This document shows, one piece after another, positions 44,059 to 51,862 of a stretch of DNA of 64,000 bases. Below the pieces are notes generated by a model, which worked only from the letters and a program-made list of their open reading frames with translations, ran no database searches and was not told the DNA's origin. Source of the DNA: Pseudonocardia parietis (GTDB lineage Bacteria; Actinomycetota; Actinomycetes; Mycobacteriales; Pseudonocardiaceae); NCBI RefSeq assembly GCF_017876315.1, contig NZ_JAGINU010000001.1, forward strand, positions 4,712,001 to 4,776,000, written 5' to 3'. Position 1 is the first letter of the stretch; each line of letters opens with the position of its first letter. Both the position numbers and the translations under genes were made by a program.

Positions 44059-44077
44059 GTAGGTAAGGTTACCCTGA
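44059..44077. promoter_or_regulatory. DtxR/IdeR iron box
   Basis: The 19-base element gtaggtaaggttaccctga matches the actinobacterial iron-box consensus TTAGGTTAGGCTAACCTAA at 14 of 19 positions, or 15 if the A/T position is counted as degenerate. It ends 4 bases before the GTG start of the first ABC gene, so the iron-loaded repressor would cover the promoter or start site of the three-gene siderophore locus. Confidence 0.8.
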
Positions 44078-44081
44078 CCGC

Positions 44082-45875
44082 GTGACAGGACCGGCCGATC
44101 AGCCCTTGCCCGGCGTCGTCGCGGGGCGGGACGTCCTGCGGGGGTCGCTGCGCGCCTACCGCGGCCGGATCGCCGCGGCGGGCGCGCTGTTCTCCACCCA
44201 TCAGGCGGGCGAGGCGCTGGTGCCGCTGCTCGTGGGGGTCGTGATCGACCGCGCGGTCGCCACCGGTGACCCGGTCGCGATGGCCGGCTGGCTCGCCGTG
44301 CTGGCACTGGACTTCCTCATGCTGTCCTACGCCTACCGATTCGGCGCCCGGCAGTCCTGGTACGCCGAGGCCTGGGCGGACGCCCGGCTGCGCCGCGAGG
44401 TCGCCGGCCGCCTGCTGGACCCGCGCGGTGGCGGTGAGACCGGGCGGTTGCCCGGTGAGCTGACCGGCATCGCGGTCTCCGACTCCAAGCGGGTCGCCGA
44501 GCTCCACGTCGCGCTGCCGATCCTGCTGGCCGCGGTGTGCGCGGTGGTCGTCACCGCCGTCGCCCTGCTGGCCATCGACCTCTCGCTCGGGCTGCTGATC
44601 CTGCTCGGCACACCGCCGCTGCTGTGGGTGGTGCAGCTGGTGGTGAAGCCGCTGGAGAAGCGCTCCGGCGCGGAACAGGAGCGGGCGGCGCAGGCCGCGG
44701 GCACCGCGGCGGACCTGGTCTCCGGGCTGCGGGTGCTGAACGGCATCGGGGGCCGCGCCGCGGCGGTGCGGCGCTACCGCGACTCCAGCCGGGTGGCGCT
44801 CGGCGCGACCCTGCGCGCCACCCGCGCCGAGGGCGGTTTCCTGGGCACCGTCGCGCTGGCGAACGGCCTGTTCCTCGCGGTGATCGCGCTGGTCGGCGGC
44901 CGGGCGGCCGCGAACGGTGACATCACCGTCGGCCAGCTCGTGTCGGCGGTGGGACTGGCCCAGTTCCTGATCGGCCCGCTGCAGATGTTCGGGTTCGTCA
45001 TCGCCCGCACGGCGCAGGCCCGGGCGTCGGCGGCCCGGATCGCGGCGGTGCTGTCCGCCCCGCCCGCGGTCACCGGTTCCGGCGGCGATCTCACGGACAG
45101 GGGCCTCCCGGACGGAGCCCTCCCGGACGGCGACCCGACGGCCGGCCCCGGGGTGCTGTCGGTGCGCGGTCTGCGGCTGCGCCGCCCGGCCACCGCGGCG
45201 GGCACGACGGACGGACCCGCTCCGCACGACGGTGTCGACGTCGAGGTTCGGCCCGGCGCGCCCACCGCCGTCGTCGCCGCCGACCCGGAGGACGCCGCGG
45301 AGCTGCTGGCCGTCCTCGCCCGCGAGACCGAGCAGGCACACGGGAGGGTCACCCTGGACGGCGTCCCGCTCGACGCGTGGCCACCCGAGATCACCCGCGG
45401 TGCGGTGCTCGTCGCCGCGCACGACGCCCACCTGTTCACCGGTTCACTGCGCGACAACGTCGTCGCCGGCGCACCGGACACCGCCGACCCCGAGCCCGCG
45501 ATGGCCGCGGCGGCCGCCGACCAGGTCGCGCAGACGCTGCCGTCCGGCGCGGACACCGACGTCTCGGCCCGTGGCCGGTCGCTGTCCGGTGGGCAGCGCC
45601 AGCGCATCGCCCTGGCCCGTGCCCTCGCCGCCGACGCCCCCGTCCTGGTGCTGCACGACCCGACGACGGCCGTGGACGCCGTCACCGAGACCCGGATCGC
45701 CGAAGGTCTGGCCGCGCACCGCGCCGGACGCAGCACGCTGCTGGTGACCACCAGCCCGGCGTTGCTGGGACGGGCGGGCAGCGTGACGTTCGTCGTCGAC
45801 GGGCGGGTGCACGCCCGCGGCACGCACACCGAACTGATGGCCGACGAGACCTACCGTTCGGTGGTGACCGCATGA
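44082..45875 (+). CDS. ABC transporter half with degenerate Walker A (siderophore type, subunit 1)
   Basis: Membrane-ATPase fusion of 597 residues: an N-terminal six-helix domain (about 20-320) and a nucleotide-binding domain (about 360-597). The NBD is degenerate. Where Walker A should be, residues 398-407 read VAADPEDAAE, with no GxxGxGK lysine, and Walker B is VLVLHDPTTAVD with His for the first Asp. The signature LSGGQ (501-505) is intact. It therefore donates the signature to the catalytic site but cannot bind ATP normally. GTG 44082 is nearly leaderless behind an iron box. It resembles the IrtA/IrtB and YbtP/YbtQ class of heterodimers for siderophores. Confidence 0.88.
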   Translation: MTGPADQPLPGVVAGRDVLRGSLRAYRGRIAAAGALFSTHQAGEALVPLLVGVVIDRAVATGDPVAMAGWLAVLALDFLMLSYAYRFGARQSWYAEAWADARLRREVAGRLLDPRGGGETGRLPGELTGIAVSDSKRVAELHVALPILLAAVCAVVVTAVALLAIDLSLGLLILLGTPPLLWVVQLVVKPLEKRSGAEQERAAQAAGTAADLVSGLRVLNGIGGRAAAVRRYRDSSRVALGATLRATRAEGGFLGTVALANGLFLAVIALVGGRAAANGDITVGQLVSAVGLAQFLIGPLQMFGFVIARTAQARASAARIAAVLSAPPAVTGSGGDLTDRGLPDGALPDGDPTAGPGVLSVRGLRLRRPATAAGTTDGPAPHDGVDVEVRPGAPTAVVAADPEDAAELLAVLARETEQAHGRVTLDGVPLDAWPPEITRGAVLVAAHDAHLFTGSLRDNVVAGAPDTADPEPAMAAAAADQVAQTLPSGADTDVSARGRSLSGGQRQRIALARALAADAPVLVLHDPTTAVDAVTETRIAEGLAAHRAGRSTLLVTTSPALLGRAGSVTFVVDGRVHARGTHTELMADETYRSVVTA

Positions 45876-47656
45876 GCTCCGGTACCGACCTGCTGCCCAC
45901 CGCGTCCGGGACCCGGATCCGGGCGGTGCTGGCCGAGCTGGCCCGCCCGCACCGCCCGATCGCCGTCGTCACGCTGGTCGTGCTGGTCGCGGGCGCCGCG
46001 GTCAGCCTGCTGGTAGCCCCGCTGCTCGGGGAGATCGTCGACCGGGTCGCCGAGGCGCAGGGAGCCGACGCGGTCCTGTCGCCGGTGCTGGCGCTGGCCG
46101 GCATCGCCGTCGCCCAGGGGTTGCTGGCCGCGCTCGGCGTGGCCCTGGCGGCGCGGTTCTGCGAGACGCTGCTCGCCGGGCTGCGCGAACGCTTCGTCGA
46201 CCGGGCGCTGCACCTGCCCCAGGCCCGCATCGAGTCGGCGGGGGCGGGCGACCTGACCTCCCGGGTCACCGACGACGTGTCGGTGGTGAGCGAGGCGGTC
46301 CGTGAGGCCGTCCCGGAGCTGGCCCGCTCGGCGCTGATGGTGGCACTGACCCTGGTCGGGCTCGCCGTGCTGGACTGGCGGTTCCTGCTGGCCGCGCTGC
46401 TCGCCGCCCCGGTGCAGGTGTGGACGGCGAAGGCGTTCCTCGGGCGGTCCACCCCGCTCTACACCGCGCAGCGGATCGCGGGCGGGGCCCAGCAGCAGCA
46501 CCTGCTCGACACCTCCGCGGGCCTGCCGACGGTGCGGGCGTTCCGGCTGCACGAGCGGCACGCGTCGGCCATCGCCGAGCGCGCCGCGGAGGTGGCCCGC
46601 CTCGCCGTCGCCGTCGTCCGGATGCACACCCAGCTGTTCGCCCGGCTGAACCTCGCCGAGTTCATCGGGCTCGCCGCGGTGCTGGTCACCGGGTTCTGGC
46701 TGGTCGGCGCCGGTGCGACGACGATCGGGACGGCGAGCGCGGCCGCCCTGTACTTCGTCAACCTCTTCACCCCGATCAACGTCGTGCTCTTCCAGCTCGA
46801 CGCGGCCCAGACCGCGCTGGCCGGGCTGCGCCGCCTCGTCGGTGTCGCCGATCTGGACCGCCCGCAGGAGCCTGCGACGCCGGCCACGGCAGACGGTGCC
46901 CGGGTCCGGGTGCGCGGACTGACCCACCACTACGTCGACGGCCACCCGGTGCTGTCCGAGGTGGACCTCGACGTGGCACCCGGTGAGCGGGTCGCGCTGG
47001 TCGGGGCGAGTGGGGCGGGCAAGTCGACGCTCGCGGGGATCGTCGCGGGCGTGCACGCACCCGCCGCCGGCACCGTCGAGATCGGCGGTGCCCGGCTCGA
47101 CGAGCTCGACTCCGAGGGGCGCCGCGACGCCGTCGCCCTGGTCACCCAGGAGGTCCACGTGTTCGCCGGCTCGCTCGGGGCCGACCTGCGCCTCGCCCGG
47201 CCGGACGCCTCCGACGACGACCTGCTCGCCGCCCTGGACCGGGTCGGGGCGGGGTCATGGGCGCGTGCGCTACCCGACGGGCTCGACACCGTCGTCGGCG
47301 ACGGCGGGCACCGGCTCCCGGTGGTCGCGGCCCAGCAGCTCGCGCTGGCCCGCGTCGTCCTGACCGACCCGCGGGTCCTGGTGCTCGACGAGGCCACCGC
47401 GGAGGCCGGCAGCGCCGGTGCCCGCGCCCTCGAGGAGTCCGCCGAGGCCGCGCTCGCCGGCCGGACCGGGCTCGTGGTCGCCCACCGGCTCACCCAGGCC
47501 GCGACGGCCGACCGGGTCGTCGTCCTCGACGACGGCCTGGTCGTCGAGCAGGGCCCGCACGACGAGCTGGTCGCCGCCGGCGGCCGGTACGCACTGCTGT
47601 GGGCGGCCTGGACCGGTGCCCGTAGCGCCCAGCCGTCCCCGTCCCCGCAATCGTGA
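45872..47656 (+). CDS. ABC transporter half with intact Walker motifs, degenerate signature (subunit 2)
   Basis: A 594-residue membrane-ATPase fusion, start overlapping the previous stop (ATGA). Walker A is intact, GASGAGKS at 378-385, and Walker B is PRVLVLDEATAE with the catalytic Glu. The signature is lost: HRLPVVAAQQ at about 480-489 replaces LSGGQ. Together with subunit 1 this gives exactly one complete ATP site (Walker A/B from here, LSGGQ from its partner) and one dead site, the classic asymmetric heterodimer. Direction of transport is open: fused-domain exporters of this type include both siderophore exporters and the importers IrtAB and YbtPQ. Confidence 0.88.
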   Translation: MSSGTDLLPTASGTRIRAVLAELARPHRPIAVVTLVVLVAGAAVSLLVAPLLGEIVDRVAEAQGADAVLSPVLALAGIAVAQGLLAALGVALAARFCETLLAGLRERFVDRALHLPQARIESAGAGDLTSRVTDDVSVVSEAVREAVPELARSALMVALTLVGLAVLDWRFLLAALLAAPVQVWTAKAFLGRSTPLYTAQRIAGGAQQQHLLDTSAGLPTVRAFRLHERHASAIAERAAEVARLAVAVVRMHTQLFARLNLAEFIGLAAVLVTGFWLVGAGATTIGTASAAALYFVNLFTPINVVLFQLDAAQTALAGLRRLVGVADLDRPQEPATPATADGARVRVRGLTHHYVDGHPVLSEVDLDVAPGERVALVGASGAGKSTLAGIVAGVHAPAAGTVEIGGARLDELDSEGRRDAVALVTQEVHVFAGSLGADLRLARPDASDDDLLAALDRVGAGSWARALPDGLDTVVGDGGHRLPVVAAQQLALARVVLTDPRVLVLDEATAEAGSAGARALEESAEAALAGRTGLVVAHRLTQAATADRVVVLDDGLVVEQGPHDELVAAGGRYALLWAAWTGARSAQPSPSPQS

Positions 47657-47691
47657 TCCGCGCCGCGGGTCCTCCGGAAAGGATCTCCTCG

Positions 47692-48675
47692 ATGCCCCGA
47701 TCCCTGCTGCGCACGTTCGCCGCGTGCGCGGTCCTGCTCCTCGCGGTCGCCGGTTGTTCCTCCGGCGGCGAGGAGCAGCCCGCGGCCTCCGGCGAACCCG
47801 CCCCGGCCGGGGCCTTCCCCGTGACGCTGAACCACGCGTTCGGGTCGACCACCATCACCGAGCGGCCCGAGCGCGTCGTCGCGATCGGCTACAACGAGGC
47901 CGACTTCGTGATGGCGCTGGGCGTGCAGCCGGTCGCCGAGCGCCAGGTCATCGGCGACTTCCCGTTCCAGCAGCGGCCGTGGCTGCCGCAGCCGCCGCTC
48001 GGCCCGACCCCGCAGGTCCTCGACGCCAACACCCTGCCGGTCGAGCAGATCGCCGCGCTGCAGCCGGACCTGATCCTCGGCGTCTACTCCTTCATCGACC
48101 GCGCCACCTACGACGCGCTGTCCAAGATCGCGCCGACGGTCGCCCAGCCGACCGAGGACGGCACCAACGCCGCCACCTGGGACCAGCAGACCCGGATCAC
48201 CGGCCAGGCCCTGGGTCGCAACGAGCAGGCCGAGCAGGTCATCGCGACGACGCAGCAGAAGTTCGACGACACGAAGCAGCAGCATCCCGACTTCGCCGGT
48301 AAGAAGCTGAGCATGGCCTTCTACACCGAGGGGGTCCCGTACAACCTCGGCACCGACGACCTGCGCGCGCAGCTGTTCGCCGGGCTCGGGTTCGAGGTCC
48401 GCCCGGACACCCAGACGCTCTCGCTCGAGCAGCAGGGCCAGATGGACGGCGACATCGTCGTCGTGATCGGCCGGAGCAAGGCCGAGGCGATGGCCGACCC
48501 GGTGTTCGCCGCGATCCCCGCGGTGAAGGAGGGCCGGGTGGCCTTCCTCCCGCCGTTCAGCTCCGAGTTCGGTGGGGCGCTGGGCTACTCCAGCCCGCTG
48601 TCGCTGCCGTACGCGATCGACACGGCCGTCCCGCTGCTCGAGGGTGCGCTGAAGGGCCAGGCGCCGGGGGCCTGA
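47692..48675 (+). CDS. Iron-siderophore-binding lipoprotein (FecB/FepB-like)
   Basis: A 327-residue class III solute-binding lipoprotein. The lipobox LAVAGC puts the lipid on Cys22. The core has TITERPERVVAIGYNEADFVMALGV, QIAALQPDLILGVYSFIDRATYDALSKIAPTV (read in parts) and the C-terminal YAIDTAVPLLEGAL, the pattern of ferric-siderophore binding proteins of actinobacteria. It lies 35 bases after the transporter genes under the same iron box. Its presence favours iron-siderophore uptake for the neighbouring heterodimer. ATG 47692 is preferred over an upstream in-frame GTG. Confidence 0.9.
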   Translation: MPRSLLRTFAACAVLLLAVAGCSSGGEEQPAASGEPAPAGAFPVTLNHAFGSTTITERPERVVAIGYNEADFVMALGVQPVAERQVIGDFPFQQRPWLPQPPLGPTPQVLDANTLPVEQIAALQPDLILGVYSFIDRATYDALSKIAPTVAQPTEDGTNAATWDQQTRITGQALGRNEQAEQVIATTQQKFDDTKQQHPDFAGKKLSMAFYTEGVPYNLGTDDLRAQLFAGLGFEVRPDTQTLSLEQQGQMDGDIVVVIGRSKAEAMADPVFAAIPAVKEGRVAFLPPFSSEFGGALGYSSPLSLPYAIDTAVPLLEGALKGQAPGA

Positions 48676-48706
48676 GCCCCGTCCCGAGCCCTGGGACCTG
48701 AGCCCC

Positions 48707-48743
48707 GACGGCCCCGTGACGCCTGCTGCGTCACGGGGCCGTC
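48707..48743. terminator. Strong bidirectional terminator hairpin
   Basis: Perfect 16-base arms (48707-48722 and 48728-48743) with a 5-base loop lie between the converging siderophore-binding protein gene and the aminotransferase gene, marking the left edge of the catabolic island. Confidence 0.82.
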
Positions 48744-48749
48744 GACGGT

Positions 48750-49982
48750 TCAGTCGCCCAGCACGGCGAAGGCATCGTCGGTGCGAACGAGGATCTCGTC
48801 GATGTCCTCGTCGGTGTGGGCGGCGGAGAGGAACCAGTTGTGCCAGGGGTGCAGGTACACCCCGCGCTGCACGGCGGCCTCCGCCCAGGTGGTGGCCAGC
48901 CGGAAGTTCTCGTCGCCGGCGAAGGAGAGCATCGGCATCTGTACCGGACCGGTCTGGCGGATCTCGACACCGTGCGCGGCGGCCTGGGCGGCGAGGCCCG
49001 CACGCAGCCGGGTGCCGGTGCGGGCCATGGCCGGCAGTGCCACACCCTTGCGCAGCTCGGTCAGGGTCGCGAGACCCGCGGCGAGCGGTACCGCCGCCGT
49101 CCAGAACGACCCGGTCACGTAGATCGAGCGGGTCGCCTCGCGCAGTGCCTCGATCCCGGTCACGGCGCCGAGCGCCTGCCCGTTGGCGATCGCCTTCGAC
49201 CAGGCCGACAGGTCGGGCCGGACGCCGAGGGGTTCCCAGCTGCCGCCGAGATCGAGCCGGAACCCGCAGCGGACATCGTCGAGGACCAGGACGGCACCGG
49301 TGCGGTCGGCGAGGGCGCGCAGCCCGCGCGCGAAGGCCGGGTCGACGAGCTCCTGGTCGTGCTTGATGTCGTGGCGCATCGGGCAGACGACGATCGCGGC
49401 GAGGTCGTCGCCCGCCTCGGCCGCGGCGGCCTCGGCGGAGGCGAGGTCGTTGTACTCGTAGTGGACCAGGTGTGCCTGGTCCTCGGCGGTCACACCGGCC
49501 CCGCGCAGCGAGCACCACGGCACCGCGCCGTGGTAGGCGCCGCGCGCCACCAGCAGCTTGCGCTTCCCGGTGGCCGCGCGGGCGATGGTGACGCACGTGG
49601 TCGTGGCGTCGGAGCCGTTCTTGCAGAACATCGCCCAGTCCGCGGACGGGACGGTGTCCACCAGCAGCTCGGCGAACTCGACGGCGACCGGGCTGGTGCC
49701 GTCGAGGCAGTCACCGCGTTCGAGCTGATCGAGGACGGCCGCCGTGACGCCGGCGTGGCGGTGGCCGAGGACCACCGGACCCCAGCCGCACATCAGGTCG
49801 AGGTAGGTGCGCCCGTCGGTGTCGGTGACCCGGCAGCCGTCCCCGGAGCTCATGAACTGCGGGTGCGCCGAGCTGAAGGCCTGGACGGACATGTGGCCGT
49901 ACATCCCGCCGGGGATCACCTGGCGGGCACGCTCGCGCAGTGCGAGCTCGCGCTCGCCGAGGACGGTCGGTGCGGTGGTCAT
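48750..49982 (-). CDS. Class III aminotransferase, glutamate-1-semialdehyde aminomutase-like
   Basis: PLP enzyme of 410 residues. It has the N-terminal GGMYGHMSVQAF, the PLP-binding region MFCKNGSDATTTCVTIARAATG, the Asp in LVLDDVRCGFR and the PLP lysine in SAWSKAIANGQALGAVTG, the layout of the GSAM/hemL-like branch. It is too far from haem-synthesis genes to be hemL, and the sequence fits the broader group of transaminases acting on pathway-specific amines or aldehydes. ATG 49982 overlaps the stop of the transketolase C-subunit gene by 4 bases. It is the last gene of the leftward arm of the island. Confidence 0.85.
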   Translation of the reverse strand: MTTAPTVLGERELALRERARQVIPGGMYGHMSVQAFSSAHPQFMSSGDGCRVTDTDGRTYLDLMCGWGPVVLGHRHAGVTAAVLDQLERGDCLDGTSPVAVEFAELLVDTVPSADWAMFCKNGSDATTTCVTIARAATGKRKLLVARGAYHGAVPWCSLRGAGVTAEDQAHLVHYEYNDLASAEAAAAEAGDDLAAIVVCPMRHDIKHDQELVDPAFARGLRALADRTGAVLVLDDVRCGFRLDLGGSWEPLGVRPDLSAWSKAIANGQALGAVTGIEALREATRSIYVTGSFWTAAVPLAAGLATLTELRKGVALPAMARTGTRLRAGLAAQAAAHGVEIRQTGPVQMPMLSFAGDENFRLATTWAEAAVQRGVYLHPWHNWFLSAAHTDEDIDEILVRTDDAFAVLGD

Positions 49983-51013
49983 GCGGGGGTTCCCTTGCTG
50001 GAGTCGAGCAGGTCGCGGGCGACGGCGGCGATGCCGGGGCCGTCGAGGCGGTAGTGGGTGTAGAGCCCGGCGGGTGGCCCGACGGGCACGTGCTCGTCGG
50101 GTACCCCGTGGCGGCGGAACGGGACCTGCACGCCCGCTTCGAACAGGCACTCGGCGACCGCGGTGCCCAGTCCGCCGGTCACGTTGCCCTCCTCGACGGT
50201 GAGGACGGCGCCGGTGGTGCGCGCGGCGTCGAGCACGGCGTCGCGGTCCAGCGGCGCGATCGTGAACATGTCGACGACCCGGGCGGAGACGCCTCCCGCC
50301 GCCAGCTCCTCGGCGGCCTGCAGCGCGGGGTGCACCTCGGAGCCGGTGGCGATGATCGTCAGGTCCGCGCCGTCGCGGACGGTCTCGGCGCGCCCGATCC
50401 GCAGGTCCGGCACCTCGGGATAGACCTCCGGGTCCCGGCCACGGCCGAGCCGGATGTACATCGCTCCGGGCTGGTCGAGCGACAGGCGCAGCAACGCGCG
50501 CAGGTGGTTCGCGTCGGTGGCGCAGACGACGGTCAGGTCGGCGATGCAGCGCATCATCCCGATGTCCTCGAGGCTGTGGTGGCTCGTGCCGTAGAAGCCC
50601 ATGGACATCCCGGAGTGGTGGCCGACGACTCGCACCGGCATCCCGGGATAGGCGCAGTCGGTGCGGATCTGCTCGGCTCCGAGCAGCGCCGCGAACGCGC
50701 CGAACGTCGCCGCGAACGGGACGTAGCCCGACGCCGCCATGCCGGCAGCCATCGTGATCATGTTCTTCTCGGCGATGCCGACGTTGACGAACCGGTCCGG
50801 ATGCCGGTTCGCGAAGTCGGTGGCCCGGTTCGAGCGGGCCAGATCGGCGGTGAGCACGACGATGCGCGGGTCGTGGTCGGCGAGCTCGGCGAGCTCCTCG
50901 CCGAACACGAACGCCGGGATCGCCCGGGTGTCGGTGCCGTCGACCGAGCGGGTGTCCTTGAGACCGACGTTCGCGGTGCCGTTGAACAGCTCCGACTGGT
51001 CCTGGGTGCTCAT
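49979..51013 (-). CDS. Transketolase, C-terminal subunit
   Basis: A 344-residue polypeptide with the pyrimidine-binding domain (AFVFGEELAELADHDPRI, VNVGIAEKNMITMAAGMAASG with the catalytic Glu, THHSLEDIGMMR-like region GTSHHSLEDIGMM) and the C-terminal domain (VVDMFTIAPLD). It complements the separate N-terminal subunit encoded just upstream, so the pair forms one thiamine-diphosphate transketolase or related enzyme. Split transketolases are typical of dedicated sugar-catabolic routes (for example apulose-4-phosphate or sulfosugar transketolases). Both junctions overlap by 4 bases. Confidence 0.88.
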   Translation of the reverse strand: MSTQDQSELFNGTANVGLKDTRSVDGTDTRAIPAFVFGEELAELADHDPRIVVLTADLARSNRATDFANRHPDRFVNVGIAEKNMITMAAGMAASGYVPFAATFGAFAALLGAEQIRTDCAYPGMPVRVVGHHSGMSMGFYGTSHHSLEDIGMMRCIADLTVVCATDANHLRALLRLSLDQPGAMYIRLGRGRDPEVYPEVPDLRIGRAETVRDGADLTIIATGSEVHPALQAAEELAAGGVSARVVDMFTIAPLDRDAVLDAARTTGAVLTVEEGNVTGGLGTAVAECLFEAGVQVPFRRHGVPDEHVPVGPPAGLYTHYRLDGPGIAAVARDLLDSSKGTPA

Positions 51014-51852
51014 GCGCGCTCCTGCCCGAGCTCGGTCATCACGTCGTCGTAGTCGGCGCCCACGAGGTTGCCGACGTGCCAGTCGGGGGACAGCTCCATG
51101 CGCTCCACACCCTTGCCCTTCACCGTGTCCGCGACGACGAGCTGCGGCCTGCCGTCCGCGGCGCCCGGCAGCCCGGCGAACAGCTCGAGCAGCGCGGGGA
51201 TGTCGTGGCCGTCGACCCGGTGGGTCTGCCAGCCGAACGCCGCGAAACGCCGGTCGATCGGCTCGGCGGCCATGACGTCACGGACGAACCCGTCGATGCC
51301 GAGCTGGTTGGCGTCCACGATCGCGACGAGGTTGCCCAGCCGGAAGTGGCCCGCCGACATCGCGGCCTCCCAGACCTGGCCCTCGGCCAGCTCACCGTCG
51401 CCGAGCATGCAGTAGGTGCGGTGGTCGGACCCCGACATCCGGCCGGCCAGCGCCATCCCCGCGGCGATCGACAGGCCGTGCCCGAGGGATCCGGAGGAGA
51501 AGTCGATGCCGGGGATGCGGCGCATGTCCGGGTGGTCGCCGAACGGGCTGCCCAGGCGGGTGTAGGTGTCCAGTTCGGACGGGTCGAAGAAGCCGAGATC
51601 GGCGAGCACGGGGTACAGCCCGATCGCCGCGTGCCCCTTGCTCAGCACGAACCGGTCGCGGTCGGGCCAGTCCGGGCGGGACGGGTCGAGGCGCAGCCGG
51701 CTGTAGTAGAGGACGGAGAAGAGCTCGGCGCACGAGAACACGGCGCTGTAGTGGCCGGCTCCCGCGATCCGGGTGAGCCGGACGGTCTCGGTGCGCACGA
51801 ACCTCGCCCGATCGGCGAGATGCGAGACCTGGTCGGTACTGGTGACGGACAC
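51010..51852 (-). CDS. Transketolase, N-terminal subunit
   Basis: A 280-residue thiamine-diphosphate-binding subunit. The diphosphate/Mg motif runs MLGDGELAEGQVWEAAMSAGH (seen in parts) to VDANQLGIDG, and the substrate-side histidines appear in SKGHAAIGLY and GSPFGDHPDMRRIPG. With the C-terminal subunit it should transfer two-carbon ketol units between sugar phosphates. It starts 10 bases after the dimethylformamidase-like gene. GHGLSIAAGMALAGRMSG is another family mark. Confidence 0.88.
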   Translation of the reverse strand: MSVTSTDQVSHLADRARFVRTETVRLTRIAGAGHYSAVFSCAELFSVLYYSRLRLDPSRPDWPDRDRFVLSKGHAAIGLYPVLADLGFFDPSELDTYTRLGSPFGDHPDMRRIPGIDFSSGSLGHGLSIAAGMALAGRMSGSDHRTYCMLGDGELAEGQVWEAAMSAGHFRLGNLVAIVDANQLGIDGFVRDVMAAEPIDRRFAAFGWQTHRVDGHDIPALLELFAGLPGAADGRPQLVVADTVKGKGVERMELSPDWHVGNLVGADYDDVMTELGQERA

Positions 51853-51862
51853 TCCTGCTCCT

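Noticed and set aside
48750..49982. hemL for haem synthesis
   Set aside because: It is the last gene of a catabolic operon with no haem genes around, and the family branch contains many other transaminases.
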